DNA of 64,000 nucleotides from Linyphia triangularis (GCA_963978545.1 OZ021730.1:3574201-3638200), one strand, 5' to 3'. Positions 23,461 through 34,214 are shown, numbered from the stretch's first letter. Numbers and translations: made by a program. The notes: generated by a model not told the origin, from the sequence alone.

Positions 23461-24640
23461 GTGACAAAACTCCCAACCTTTGTTATAACAATGGACCGCT
23501 TTTGCATTTCCGACCGAGCAGGCACTGCCATCGGGTCAGCTGAGCTTGAAGAGGCCGGCTTTATCTCACAAAGCAATGTATCAAACGTTATCGACAGAAA
23601 TAAAATTCAGCATAAGAGAACAAAGGCAAGAACCAGTATATCCTCTCAATCAGTTGTAGAAGATTATGACCTTGACTTGTTTGGTTTATACTTCGATGGA
23701 CGCAAATCAGAGGAAGACAACAGGAAAAAAGTCATAATATAAGAACACGCAAGACGCAAGCTCAATAAAATAACCATTCTCCGAATACATCGGTCACGTG
23801 TCTGTAAATTCCGGGAGAGCACAAATCTTTGGAAAGCACATCGTAAGTTTTAGTCATACGTCGACAATGACATAGATGCAAGAAAGTTGGTTGCGATAAT
23901 AGGTAGTCTGTCAACACAGGTATCAAAGAAGGTGCTATACGAAACTGATTCTGAAGCGTCCAATGGCTCGACTGACTCCAATGGTTTGTGGGCCAGTTAC
24001 ACACCAAAGAGTAACCATATGCGAGATACTACCCGTAGTTTCATTCACGCAAACCTAACCTATGCAAACTGATTAACAAGAAATACTTAAGTACTGATCA
24101 AGTGGGCTTAATGGAAATTTGTGAAGCCATTACTGATTCTGAAGCGTCCAATGGCTCGACTGACTCCAATGGTTTGTGGGCCAGTTACACACCAAAGAGT
24201 AACCATATGCGAGATACTACCCGTAGTTTCATTCACGCAAACCTAACCTATGCAAACTGATTAACAAGAAATACTTAAGTACTGATCAAGTGGGCTTAAT
24301 GGAAATTTGTGAAGCCATTACTGCGGACAAAGCAGCAAAGGGCTGTTGAAGAGAAACTCTGGAAAGATTTGCCACTCAAGGTGGTTTACAACCCCCAACA
24401 GAATTCTCATGTTCTATTTGGCTTAGAAGAAGTCCAACCAAAGCTTTATTGACATTAATTACGTTCATCGTAAAAGTCTAGGCACCTATGTGATTCAAGA
24501 TCAAAACCAAACAACCGGTAATCTATGGTGCTGAGCATTTGCATTAATCAATCTTTCTATCGCGTTATTTCTCAATTGATTTGAAGAAAGTCATTGATCC
24601 AGTAATTTTTGAAACTGGGGTTTGGGCTTTCTTGAAAATA
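23461..24640 (+). pseudogene. Uncharacterised transposase-like gene, N-terminal and middle parts, broken
   Basis: An open stretch (23461-23742) contains TMDRFCISDRAGTAIGSAEL and a FDGRK motif near its end. After a stop the similarity continues in shifted frames: EYIGHVSVNSG (23783), LQWFVGQLHTKE then a stop (23974), YLSTDQVGLMEICEAIT (about 24090), VLFGLEEVQPKLY (about 24412) and DLKKVIDPVIFETG (about 24580). I recognise this motif order from a multi-copy family of uncharacterised arthropod and cnidarian proteins (from memory, unnamed). Several stops and shifts make this copy dead. Confidence 0.7.
23944..24319 (+). repeat. 188-bp exact-looking tandem duplication
   Basis: ACTGATTCTGAAGCGTCCAA starts at 23944 and again at 24132, and the next block begins at 24320 (ACTGCGG), so the period is 188 bp. 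I saw no difference between the copies, so the duplication is recent compared with the decay of the gene. Confidence 0.93.
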
Positions 24641-25170
24641 TCCTGATATCTGTTAGGGTAAAGTGTTTATTTCCTTTTGTACCCAGTAGTTTTCTGGTTT
24701 TGAGCCTTTTTCTGTAAAGAAGGTTTTTCTTTTTGCCCTGCTCATGCACAACACTTGGTTTTCTTTTCCTCCCGTTTCGTCGTATTACGTCATCGCCGAC
24801 GTAAAGTGTCGTAGGCCCGACGATGACGTATGCGACCAATCGCGGAGGTATACCTCTCATGTTCATGGATGTACTCCCGGAGCATGCATAGTCGAGACAG
24901 CATCTCACTGGAGTGTATCTGTGAGCAGGAGAGGTAGGTATATAAGTGTTGGTATTTTTACTTTTTGTGTCTTCTATCCATCACACTGGTATGTTGTGAG
25001 GATTTTCAAGGCAGGCCGTAGTAGTGCCGATAATCTTTTCTGCGAGTTAGCAGTGGCTGCCATTTTTGTTTTCAACATATTTTCTTAGTACTTGCAAGAC
25101 TTTTTATATTATTAAATCTTTTTATTCTGCCAAACGCCTCTGTCAATTATTAGATCATAAACTTCCTCTT
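24640..25170 (+). other. GC-richer block splitting the transposase-like gene
   Basis: Coding similarity stops near GAAAATATCCTGATATC (about 24645) and restarts near CTTAATATCAATGCT (about 25168). The block between is CpG-richer than its surroundings and contains GGTATATAAG (about 24935), a TATA-box-like sequence. Both strands are open by chance (105 and 114 codons). It may be an intron, an inserted element or a promoter region; splice borders are not convincing. Confidence 0.4.
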
Positions 25171-25177
25171 AATATCA

Positions 25178-25603
25178 ATGCTAACTGACGACAAAAATAA
25201 CACAAAGGAATCGGTCCTCCAAAGAATTTTGAATTTGCTCAAAGTCAAACGGTCTGCTGCAACCCAAACCCTTTTAGCGATTAATATCCGTATCTTAAAC
25301 ATACCAACTTTTGACCCTTGTGTGACAGATTATGTAGACTTGACTAAGTGGGAGAATGTGACAGAACGATTCAGTGATGACATGATTTCAGGAGCAATAG
25401 TAAACCCAGCAATCATTTCTACAGCAATACTACCTACAATCAAGGGGTTTCCCTATCATACTCAAGCTACAGAAAGAATAGTCACAGAAGCATTTGCTGC
25501 TGTACAAGGATTATACAGAAGAGACGGGTCAATAAGAAATTGCCTGGAATCACGAAACCTCAAGCCAGTTTTCAAAACCAAGCATGATTACCGTTCACTG
25601 TAA
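25178..25603 (+). pseudogene. Uncharacterised transposase-like gene, C-terminal part (141 codons open)
   Basis: Open for 141 codons. Starts MLTDDKNNTKESVLQRILN, then YVDLTKWENVTERFSDDMI in the middle, then GFPYHTQATERIVTEAFAAV and RDGSIRNCLESRNLKPVFKT near the end. The pattern P.HTQA.ER...TEA....G...RDG.IR...ESR is the C-terminal signature I recall for the same uncharacterised family. The end at KTKHDYRSL agrees with the usual C terminus. No domain name can be given. Confidence 0.75.
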
Positions 25604-25922
25604 TTTCGAAGATTTTTAAGATTTTTCTTGATTTAATACTTAAGAAGCTGTTATATGTACCCAAAGCCTTTTTTTTTTCCTGTAACCATTTAGTATATGT
25701 CTTCTCATTCCAATAAACATTTAAAAGTACTAAGCCTGTTTCACTTAAACAAAAATCACTTTGACTTTTTACCATAAAAAAGCTTAAATACTAAAATTTC
25801 ACCCCCCCCCTTGCGCAGAACATAATTTTTTATTTTTTTTTAAAAAAATGTTTCCTTAATCAATGTACCTTGGAACATCTTTTCTGTGTAAGTAGATTTT
25901 GAAATTCCGCAGAAAAAAAATT

Positions 25923-26375
25923 CAATGAGAAACTTGCACAAGTGAGGAAAATGAATATTTTTTGTATTTTCTAGTGTTATCCAACCAATATATTTGAGCA
26001 GTGCAATTATTTTTTATCTTTATGCTTTTAATTAATCAAAAATCGAGTTTGAAATTAGCCGAAATCAAAGCAAAAGTCACGTGACCAAAAACGCATGAAA
26101 AAACAGTAACGTGGTTACGCAGAGATAAAGTCGCAAAAAGAGGGAGAAACCTCGGTCATTCCTCGTCTAAAACAGGTTTTAGACTGGTTCATTAGCTGCG
26201 CGTTGACGTTTCACGTAAAAATTTCTTTTTCCCGCCAAATCGAAAAGTGAAAAACTAAATATTTTTTTAACTATCTATCCGAGCTCAAATTTTTGAAAGA
26301 ATGGTATTGTGTTTCATGATTTTTTCTCTACTTTTATTTAAAAATAAAATCCAAAATCGTGAAGGTTCCTCATTG
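25923..26375. mobile_element. AATGAGGAAC-family element (inverted copy)
   Basis: Starts CAATGAGAAACTTGCACAAG and ends GAAGGTTCCTCATTG. Opposite orientation to 12222-12670 and 15488-15930. It lies between two tandem copies of the host element's right arm. Confidence 0.9.
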
Positions 26376-26715
26376 ACTTTGACTTTTTGCTATAAAAAGG
26401 CTCAAATATCTAAACTTCATCCTCCTTGTGGCGGTGTTGAACTTAAAATTTAATTTTTTTAATTATTTTTCCATGTGTCTATATACCATAGAACATCTTT
26501 TCCCCATAGGTAGGATTTGAAATTCTGAAATTTTTTTTTTGATCCACCCTAATGAGCAAGTTTATAATGAGTTGACCTAAACAAAGCATAAATTTACTAT
26601 CATTTATTGTATTATCAGTTTATTCTTAGGTTGAGTTATTTAGAACTTGAAGAGTTGCAAGCGAGAGAGCCACAGTCTGTCGACTTTAAAAAAAAAAAAA
26701 ATTAAATTAAAAAAA

Positions 26716-27823
26716 AAAACAGCTTATTGTTTGGCAAGTTATGACATATTTGGCAAATGGATTTAGTTCAACTCATTCAAAGTTGATTTTTGATCAGTTT
26801 CGGCCATTTTTGCCACGGCAGACCAGTGGATTCGTAATCTACTAACTTTTTTCCATATTTTATAAGAAATTCAGTATGATGTTCGATGAGGAACCTAAAG
26901 TTACAGTCGCCTCTTGGACTAATATCCCCTCTAAAACCAGACCCTTTTCATATCTACTTCTATTATTTCCTGAAAGAACAACTGCTTAAGGTGAGTCGGA
27001 GTTTAGGACATCTGCTTATCTTTTGCATGTTAACAACTTAGCTGCCATATAGACTGAAAGGTGACTGCAAGTTTACCTACCCCATCGAACATCATACTGA
27101 ATTTTTTATAAAATGTGGAGAAAAGTTAGCAGATTATGAATCTACTGGTCTGCCGTGGCAAAAATGGTCGAAACTGATCAAAAATCGACTATGAATTAAT
27201 TGAAATAAATCTGAATTCCAAATGCCATAACTTGCTAAATAATGAGCATTTTTTTTGTCTGGTAACCCACCGTACTTTGATTTTCAACGAGAAAAAGCCA
27301 CAAACGGTTTCTAATCTTTGGCTCAGAAACCTTGTATCTTTTAAATGTAACCCAAATTGACGACATCAGTTATGTCATCAGTGACGTAATATTTATTGCC
27401 AACTTGGCTCACATTTAAAAGATACAAGCCGTAACCAGGTACCTGAATCGTCCGCAACCTTCTTAATTGAAAATTAAAGAGTGAGGGTTACCAAATTAAA
27501 AAAAAAAACCAGCTCATTGTTTGCCAAGTTATGATAAATTTGGCAATCGGATTTAGTTCAACTCATTCCAAGTCGATTTTTGATCAGTTTTGGCCATTTA
27601 TGCCACGGCAGACCAGTGGATTCGTTATCTACTAACTTTTCTCCATACATTATAAAAAATTCAGTATGATGTTCGATGAGGAACCTAAGTTACAGTCGCC
27701 TCTCGGACTAATATCCCCTCTAAAACCAGACCCTTTTCATATCTACTTCTATTATTTCCTGAAAGAACAATTGCTTAAGGTGAGTCGGAGTTTAGGACAT
27801 CTGCTTATCTTTCGCATGTTAAA
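26716..27823. repeat. Duplicated segment, copies 26716-27032 and 27506-27823
   Basis: Both copies contain the right arm of a GGCGACTG-family element followed by CTAATATCCCCTCTAAAACC, CTGAAAGAACAA(C/T)TGCTTAAG and GTGAGTCGGAGTTTAGGACA. The spacing is about 790 bp. The tail part beyond the element arm was carried with it, so this is a segmental duplication and not two insertions. Confidence 0.85.
27050..27710. mobile_element. GGCGACTG-family element, TSD ATA
   Basis: Ends TAGACTGAAAGGTGACTG and CGCCTCTCGGACTA, flanked by ATA (27047-27049 and 27711-27713). The near-palindromic arms share CATCGAACATCATNCTGAAT. Confidence 0.9.
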
Positions 27824-28533
27824 AAACACCTTATTTAAGGAACATTTTCTACGCTATTTACGTACTCACTAACTTTCAAAAAATAACACATGCTTATTAG
27901 AACATTTTGGAATATTTTGAGTGTGGCATTTTTAAATGTTTTGTTTCTTGAAAAAAATCTATAGTTTTGATGTCCTATTGAATTCTCTGAAATTGTCATT
28001 TTTGGTAACAGTAAAACTGCATAAAATCTTTAATTTTGAAAATATAAAAAATGCTACACTTAAATTCTGTAATATATTGGTAAGAACTTATGTAATTTTT
28101 TTTTACACATTTATCTTTAAATAGTTTTTCTGAAATTTTCCTCACACGTCCAAAATTGTTGTTATACGGATGGTTAAAATTGCAAAGAAAAATACAAATT
28201 GATGCATAACACTTATAAAATTAAAAAAAAAAATGCTTTCAATTCAGCGAGATAAAAACTTTTTGCACCATTGGATTCAAAATTGTGTTTTATTTACAAT
28301 ATTAATCTCAAAATTGCTTTTAAACATTCTTAAACATCGACTCCCCTTAATGATGATATTACTGATTTATATCTTTATTTTTTTACTGGATTATTTATGG
28401 TATAAACAACTGCGCTGAAAACTATACTATGCCTAAACATCAACACATCTAGACTTACTCAAAATTCAAAGGAGATAGATATGTTCTGGTAGATCTTATT
28501 AGGGAAACAGCCCTACATTTGCATATCAAATAA

Positions 28534-29558
28534 CAGGATTCCCACTCAAATCACAGAATAAAAATCAATAACTTTTCAATGACTTTAAGGACCTAAATAA
28601 TGTTTTTAAGGACCTTTGAAAATTTGTTTTCAGGTATCATGTGAATGTATAAATTCCTAATAAAGTACCGGGTGATCCAGAAGTCAGGACCAACTTTAAA
28701 AATGAATAATTCGAAAACGAAGCAAGATACAAAGATATAGTTTGCACCAAACGCATGAAAAATAAACCGGGTTTTGTGTCGCAACATAATAAAAAATAGT
28801 TTTTTTGCCGACCAACAGATGGCGCTGTAGTGTGTTATGTCACGAAAAGCTGATTAAGAAAAAAAAAATGAGATTCTTTACAATTCAGCTTTATTACAGT
28901 TAATTAATTACAGTAAATGTTCAAGTGCTATCCATCGTTCAGAAGTACAGCTGTGAGGCGAGTGATCACACCATTCACAGCATTTAGGAGCATTTCGTGT
29001 GTTATGGCAGACACATGTTGCCGGATGGCATCTGTAAGTGCAGCTAATGATGCCAGTCGGTCGCGGAATGTTATAGTCGATGTTATGGTCTGAATTGTAA
29101 AGAATCTTTTTTTTTTCTCTCTAAATCAGCTTTTCGTGACATAACACACTACAGCGCCATCTGTTGGTCGGCAAAAAAACTATTTTTTATTATGTTGCGA
29201 CACAAAACCCGGTTTATTTTTCATGCGTTTGGTGCAAACCATATCTTTGTATCTTGCTTCGTTTTCGAATTATTCATTTTTAAAGTTGGTCCTGACTTCT
29301 GGATCACCCGGTATATTCTACCAAAAAAGTTACAAATTGGCCCATACACAATACAAATATGGCAAAGAAATCCGATATGGTGCGGATAAGTGCCAGTCAC
29401 GCAGGGATAGCAAGTCTTGGTTGTATTTTTATAAATTTTGCAGTTGGGCTCACAACATCCTCACAAATTAAGGACTTTTAAGCACCTCTAAGCATTTACA
29501 ATTACTTTCAGGGCCTTGAAAATAAGTCCAAAAACTTTTAATGACTGTGGGAACCCTG
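28534..29558. mobile_element. CAGGGTTCCCAC-family MITE, TSD AATAA, with nested mariner-like element
   Basis: Starts CAGGATTCCCACTCAAATCA and ends GACTGTGGGAACCCTG, flanked by AATAA (28529-28533 and 29559-29563). Interrupted at 28668-29311. A tandem partial copy of its right 200 bp follows at about 29571-29770 (period 212). Confidence 0.92.
28668..29311. mobile_element. Mariner-like deleted element, about 210-bp inverted repeats, TA target
   Basis: Ends CCGGGTGATCCAGAAGTCAG and CTGACTTCTGGATCACCCGG between TA dinucleotides. Arms are near-identical for about 200 bp, including GGCGCTGTAGTGTGTTATGT. The core (28890-29090) on the minus strand reads FRDRLASLAALTDAIRQHVS then AITHEMLLNAVNGVITRLTA, like the C-terminal end of a mariner-type transposase. 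It is a deletion derivative of an autonomous element. Confidence 0.9.
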
Positions 29559-29844
29559 AATAAGAGTAAAATGGCAAAGAAATCCAATATGGTGCGGATA
29601 AGTGCCAGTCACGCAGGGATAGCAAGTCTTGGTTGTATTTTTATAAATTTTGCAGTTGGGCTCACAGCATCCTCACAAATTAAGGACTTTTAAGCACCTC
29701 TAAGCATTTACAATTACTTTCAGGGCCTTGAAAATAAGTCCAAAAACTTTTAATGACTGTGGGAACCCTGAAACATGGAAAACTACCACTAGGCACCCTT
29801 ACAATAATATGTTTAAAATAAGATATGAGGTTATATAATGTTAC

Positions 29845-29955
29845 CCTGTGCATGGGCAGTATGTCTGGTCCATCGTCAAAGTCGTCGTCCTCCAGGTTCC
29901 CAGAGATAGCTCTCCTTAGTTCAGGACCAGCTTCATGGAGAGTACGAAGTCCAGC
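29845..29955 (-). CDS. Ca-alpha1D: Cav1 exon: tail after IQ
   Basis: A 111-nt, phase 0-0 exon: [20 protein letters not shown] then [36 protein letters not shown] is conserved in Cav1 tails from flies to mammals. The acidic run (EDDDFDD) is lineage-specific in detail. Acceptor TTGTAG, donor GTAACA. Joining to the next exon gives PMHRRNH. Confidence 0.97.
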
Positions 29956-30118
29956 CTACAACACACACAAACCAAAATCACAACAAAGAAGAACACAGAA
30001 AAACAAAGTTTTAATATGCATTGCCAATTTTTATATTCATTAACAATTCATCTGCTGTCAGCACGTGCTTGGTGTTTGTATTTAATTTTAAATATTTAAA
30101 ATATCTCTATTAGTAATA

Positions 30119-30510
30119 CAAGGTGGCCACAAAATTCAGGAAAAAAAGTTCCCTGATAATTCCCTGACAGACTTCTAAAAAATTCCCTGATTTTAGGGCA
30201 AACTTGATTTCAAATTTCCCCAATTTTCTTAGGTTTTCCAGATGTCTAGATACCCTGATCAAAGAGAACATGTATGCTAAAGAGATAATATGCAATTTTA
30301 AAAAAAGTAGTTTTGCTGGTAGTAAAAAGTTTAAATTATTCCGTAACATTAAGCTTCTAATAGCTTACCACTACAAATCTTCATGTAAATAGCGCCAAAA
30401 TATGGATGAACGTGCCTTAAACTATACAAAATTTCCCTGATTTTCATATTTTAAAAAGCTCCCTGACATTTCCCTGATTTCCAGGTTTTCCCGGTTTTGT
30501 GGCCACTCTG
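30119..30510. mobile_element. GTGGCCACA-family MITE, TSD TAATA
   Basis: Starts CAAGGTGGCCACAAAATTCA and ends TTTTGTGGCCACTCTG, with TAATA on both sides (30114-30118 and 30511-30515). Confidence 0.92.
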
Positions 30511-31545
30511 TAATATATACGGTTAACTACTTTTACAAATTTATTTGTTAAAAAATGAATGAGAATTTATGCATTCGCATCCAAAATTCTTTATTTATTC
30601 TGATTAAAAAATTTTATTATTTATTTATTTAAACAATTTTGGCAACAGGAAAGAGTTTATTCAATGGTCGGTTAAATGCTATTTCAGTGCGAATGGATGA
30701 TTGCAAGTTGGTTTATTAGTATTCCGTAAAAACGACCTTCTAATGACAGCCCCCAAAATTCAATACAATGGATTGTCATTGACACCAAATCTATCTCAAC
30801 AAAAACATTTCTGTAAAAAGGTGCCAAGTGTTTCATGCAATGATTACGGCCGAGAAAAGTAATAAGATCTAAAGTAGAGCCAAATTTAAAGTTGTTGTAA
30901 ATTACAGGCAATGAAAATTAGTAAATTTTTTTCTCAACGTCAAAATTCCCTCGCATAGGCCTAAATATCTAGCTGTAAAAATACTTGTGGCACTTGGCCA
31001 TTACATATTCTGGTTTATAAACGTCACGGTTTAATAGTTTCGCACGGTTAATTGGTTTTAATACAGTCCCAAAAATTATACAGCGATCATTTAGAAGGTG
31101 ATAAAATATTGCCAATGGTCAGTTTTATAATGCCAAGTACACTTTTTTTTTTTATTTCTTAATTTTAGAGGGTTTGCGGCACGTGGCGAGAGTGTTCTCT
31201 ATTTATATATACTAAGAGCTACTAGTATTTTAAATTTTATAATTTTAGCCCCTAATAGAAGTGTATTAAAATCGAGATTCAAATTTTTTGAACAAAGCCC
31301 TCCTTAGGAGATTCGGAGGGGAAAATCTAAATTTTTCGATTTTTTTCCTTTGTTTACATGTTAAACTTTACTATCATACCAAATTTCATTATTTTGTTTT
31401 CTATTGGTTTTAAATTGAAAACTCTTAATATTATAGAGTTCATACAAAGCCCTCACTTACTTTTATTTACGAAGTTTTTAAAATACTAATAAATCCGCTT
31501 TCTAGGGTTTACAAGCTAAAATATGTTGAAAATTTGTATATATTT

Positions 31546-31845
31546 AATTTAGGTTATTTAGTTATTATATTTGGTTACTTATGTTTGTGTACTATTGGAT
31601 TTTATAATAATTTGTCAGCTTGCATTATGTATTGCATTTTTCCAGTATGATTGTCAAACGCTGTGTCAACTTTGTATACTGTATTGCATTATTATGTATA
31701 ATCATGTAACTATTGTATATTGTATGTATGATTCTGTACCTAGTGTATGCAAATTATATGCAAATTCAACCCTGTTGGGCCTTGAGCCTGTTGTTGGTTT
31801 TAAAATTTGTATTTGTATTATTTGTAAATTTAAGCAGAATAATGT
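31546..31845 (+). mobile_element. LINE-like 3' end, copy without poly-A
   Basis: Shares ATTTAATTTRGGTTATTTAG, GTATTGCATTTTTCCAGTNTG and GGGCCTTGAGCCTGTT with 59530-60010. It has the pyrimidine/TGTATT-rich look of a retrotransposon 3' UTR. The assignment to LINE rests on the poly-A tail of the other copy. Confidence 0.6.
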
Positions 31846-32129
31846 GAAATTTGTATGTTTCTAAAATAGGATTGTCAGAATACAAATTTGACTCATTTCT
31901 GTATCTACTGTGGAGGACTAAAATATTAAAAAATTTCTATTTAACTCATCACCACCAAGAGAAAAAGAAACCAATCATAATACAAACTGATCATGATTAA
32001 ACACATTACACTTGGTTAGTAGTTGTCATGTGATTTACTTTCGACATGTCATATTATAGAAAAATGAAACAAAACATTTTACACATAGGCCTGAATAATA
32101 TTTTTCTATATATAATTTCTCAATCATAT

Positions 32130-32815
32130 TTAAGGGGGTCCAGGGCCAAAAATTTTAATTTCTTCAATATTTGTTAGATCAACACAATTTTTTATGTAAT
32201 TGTAGAACAGTGCACTGGTCTATAAAACCTATTAAATTTTGTTTTTATTAAAATTTTATAATTATTATAAAACACATTAAATATTTTAATATAACTTAAT
32301 AAAAAATATCTTAATAAACTTTTAAAATTATATGTACTAGTTCACAAATGTGTATTACAAGAAAATTTACCAAACACAATTTTGATATTTATAGCGGATA
32401 TTAAATGAAAAAATTTTAACTATAAAAGTTCATTTTTTTTCTTCTTTCATAATTTAAAAAAAAATCATATCTGGAGTAAAAAACAAAATTTTAAAATTTT
32501 GTTTGGTAATATCTTCTAAAGAGTTAATACAATATGCACAGGAAATTTGGTTTATGTTACTTAATTACAAATGGAGTTATTTCCAATTATGTAAAAAAAA
32601 ATAATAATCGAAAAAATTCATCAGTGAGAAAAGGCTGTTTAAAGTTCATGCAGAAACTGTGTCATCTGTCAGATATTAAATTGACAACCGCAAGCCAACA
32701 AAAGGGTAGCATTATAAATGAGGTATCAAAATGATCCTAATTGAACGTATTATTTTTTAAAGCGAATTTTTTTGTGTGACAATTTTGAAAATATTTGGGC
32801 TCTAGACCCCCTTAA
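32130..32815. mobile_element. TTAA-flanked element, family 3
   Basis: Starts TTAAGGGGGTCCAGGGCC and ends GGCTCTAGACCCCCTTAA. The AT-rich interior has no coding capacity I recognise. It shares the TTAAGGGGGTCC end with 48841-49570. Confidence 0.9.
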
Positions 32816-33052
32816 GAGTAAAATCTCCTCACTGAATAAATTAACACAAGATTATTTATTACAGGTGTGTTTATGGTAAATATACAGTTATTATTACAAT
32901 TTCTACACGTATGGGACAAACAATCCCAGTCATTGTCCCAGGAAAATTGTAGAAAAAGGGAAAAACTTTAACATCATAGTAGTATAGTTCTTTTAGTATG
33001 TTAATTATTAAAATTAGACTACTTTTCAATATTAAATTTTAATTGTGTAAAA

Positions 33053-33916
33053 CAGTGATTCTCAACCTTTTTTTTGTCGTGGCACACTTTTAACGATTTC
33101 AAAATTTGGCGGCACACAGAGAAAAAGACAAGTTTAAAAGTTGTTTACTTAAATACACTGTGTAAAATAGTTTATGATAATAATTTGGAATGTAAAATAA
33201 AATAATATAATATGTACTACAAAAACAACAGTACATTTATTAAGGGATTAATTACAAATGAATAATAAGAATACTTTTAATGAGAAATTTGCGCTTGATG
33301 TTTTTTGATAATTTCATTTATATTTGCTCTTAAAAATGACAATGCTACTCTCATATCGTCTTCTACATTTAACAGTCTCGATCTTTTTTTTTGTTTTTAT
33401 GTTGGTTAATACTGAAAATCCGAATTCACACAAATAAGATGTAGAAAATTGAAATAATATTTTTAAAGCTTTTTTGTCTATGATGGGATAATCGTATCTA
33501 ATGTTAATCCAAAATGAATTGATTTTTCTGAATATTTTAAAATTAAATCTCGATTATTAGAAAGTGAAATTAGTTCTTCCTCTTCATTCAAATACAGAAG
33601 CATTCGTTATCACAAATGGATCACAATGGAAAATCTCAACGGATGTGCTTTCCAAACATCAGACAACAAGACGCACACTCACACACCTGCAGGGGGTTGT
33701 ATGTAAAAAAATAGGTCAAAAACGAGACACAGAGAAATATGCAACGAAGCGGTGAAAGTGAAAAATCTTCGTTACAATATCCATATATATATAAGTACTC
33801 ATCTTTAATTTAAACTTTACTCGCAATAAAAAAAAAGCATTATAATTTTTACTATATACATTTCTAAAATTTGGCGGCACACAAAAGTTCCACGGCACAG
33901 TGGTTGAGAATCACTG
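33053..33916 (-). mobile_element. hAT-like element with transposase C-terminal remnant, TSD GTGTAAAA
   Basis: Ends CAGTGATTCTCAACC and GGTTGAGAATCACTG, flanked by GTGTAAAA (33045-33052 and 33917-33924), a perfect 8-bp TSD. The minus strand at about 33260-33560 carries, with frame breaks, NRDLILK, DTIIP, ICVNSDF and SRLLNVEDDMRVALSFLRAN then INEIIKKHQAQ. This resembles the C-terminal dimerisation region of hAT transposases of the ZBED/FAM200 type. Confidence 0.88.
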
Positions 33917-34014
33917 GTGTAAAAGTAGCATCGAAAGGATTAAAAAACTTTTAAATAAAACATTTTAAGCACGGGCCTTTTGAAACATCCAATAAACAAA
34001 TGAGGTGTCCTTAC

Positions 34015-34145
34015 CTGCAGGGCCACCGTGCTCTCCTCTCCCACCTCTCCCTTCTCTCTTTCTTCCTTCCTCTTCTTGAAGCGACGAAAGTAGTCCTGGA
34101 TCAAGAAGGTGGCATAGAACTTGCCAACGGTCACATCCTCATCCG
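34015..34145 (-). CDS. Ca-alpha1D: Cav1 exon: IQ motif
   Basis: A 131-nt exon (phase 1 to 0). After completing an alanine codon it reads [20 protein letters not shown], then [20 protein letters not shown], then [25 protein letters not shown] is the IQ helix that binds calmodulin and drives Ca2+-dependent inactivation and facilitation. The acidic/basic run after it is a charged linker. Acceptor TTTCAG, donor GTAAGG. Confidence 0.98.
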
Positions 34146-34214
34146 CTGAAACAACAATCAGCATTACAAACACACGCAAATACTACAGGAAGAGAAATTT
34201 TATCAACAGTCTGC

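Larger units (their letters stand above)
22350..26551 (+). mobile_element. 4.2-kb element with 8-bp TSD and an uncharacterised transposase-like gene
   Basis: Flanked by a perfect 8-bp duplication ATGAGCAA (22342-22349 and 26552-26559). The ends are TAGGGTGGGTCA and TGATCCACCCTA. The terminal 170-200 bp on each side are diverged inverted repeats; CCTACCTATGGGGAAAAG occurs at 22400 and, inverted, at 26497. An 8-bp TSD is the hallmark of the hAT group (inference). Inside are coding remnants (23461-24640 and 25178-25603), a 188-bp duplication, a 0.5-kb GC-richer block, a second degenerate copy of the right arm (25740-25922) and a nested AATGAGGAAC element (25923-26375). A long A run lies in the left arm (22503-22546). 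Confidence 0.85.
21786..29844 (-). other. Intron, 8.1 kb
   Basis: Dominated by the 4.2-kb element at 22350-26551. It also holds a duplicated segment (26716-27032 and 27506-27823) containing 3-bp-TSD elements, and a CAGGGTTCCCAC element with a nested mariner-like element (28534-29558) followed by a partial tandem copy (29571-29770). Nothing was recognised at 21840-22340 or 27850-28530. Confidence 0.8.
29956..34014 (-). other. Intron, 4.1 kb
   Basis: Contains a GTGGCCACA element with 5-bp TSD (30119-30510), a repeat piece at 30020-30116, a LINE-like 3' end (31546-31845), a TTAA element (32130-32815) and a hAT-like element with transposase remnant and 8-bp TSD (33053-33916). Nothing specific was seen at 30910-31540. 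Confidence 0.8.

Noticed and set aside
27666..27872. 68-codon plus-strand frame (MMFDEEPKLQSPLG...)
   Set aside because: Starts in the arm of a GGCGACTG element and runs through the duplicated segment; no coding signature and no splice context.
29192..29389. Two identical short proteins (MLRHKTRFIFHAFG...) on opposite strands near 28740 and 29200
   Set aside because: They are the two inverted arms of the mariner-like element, so the match reflects the repeat and not two genes.
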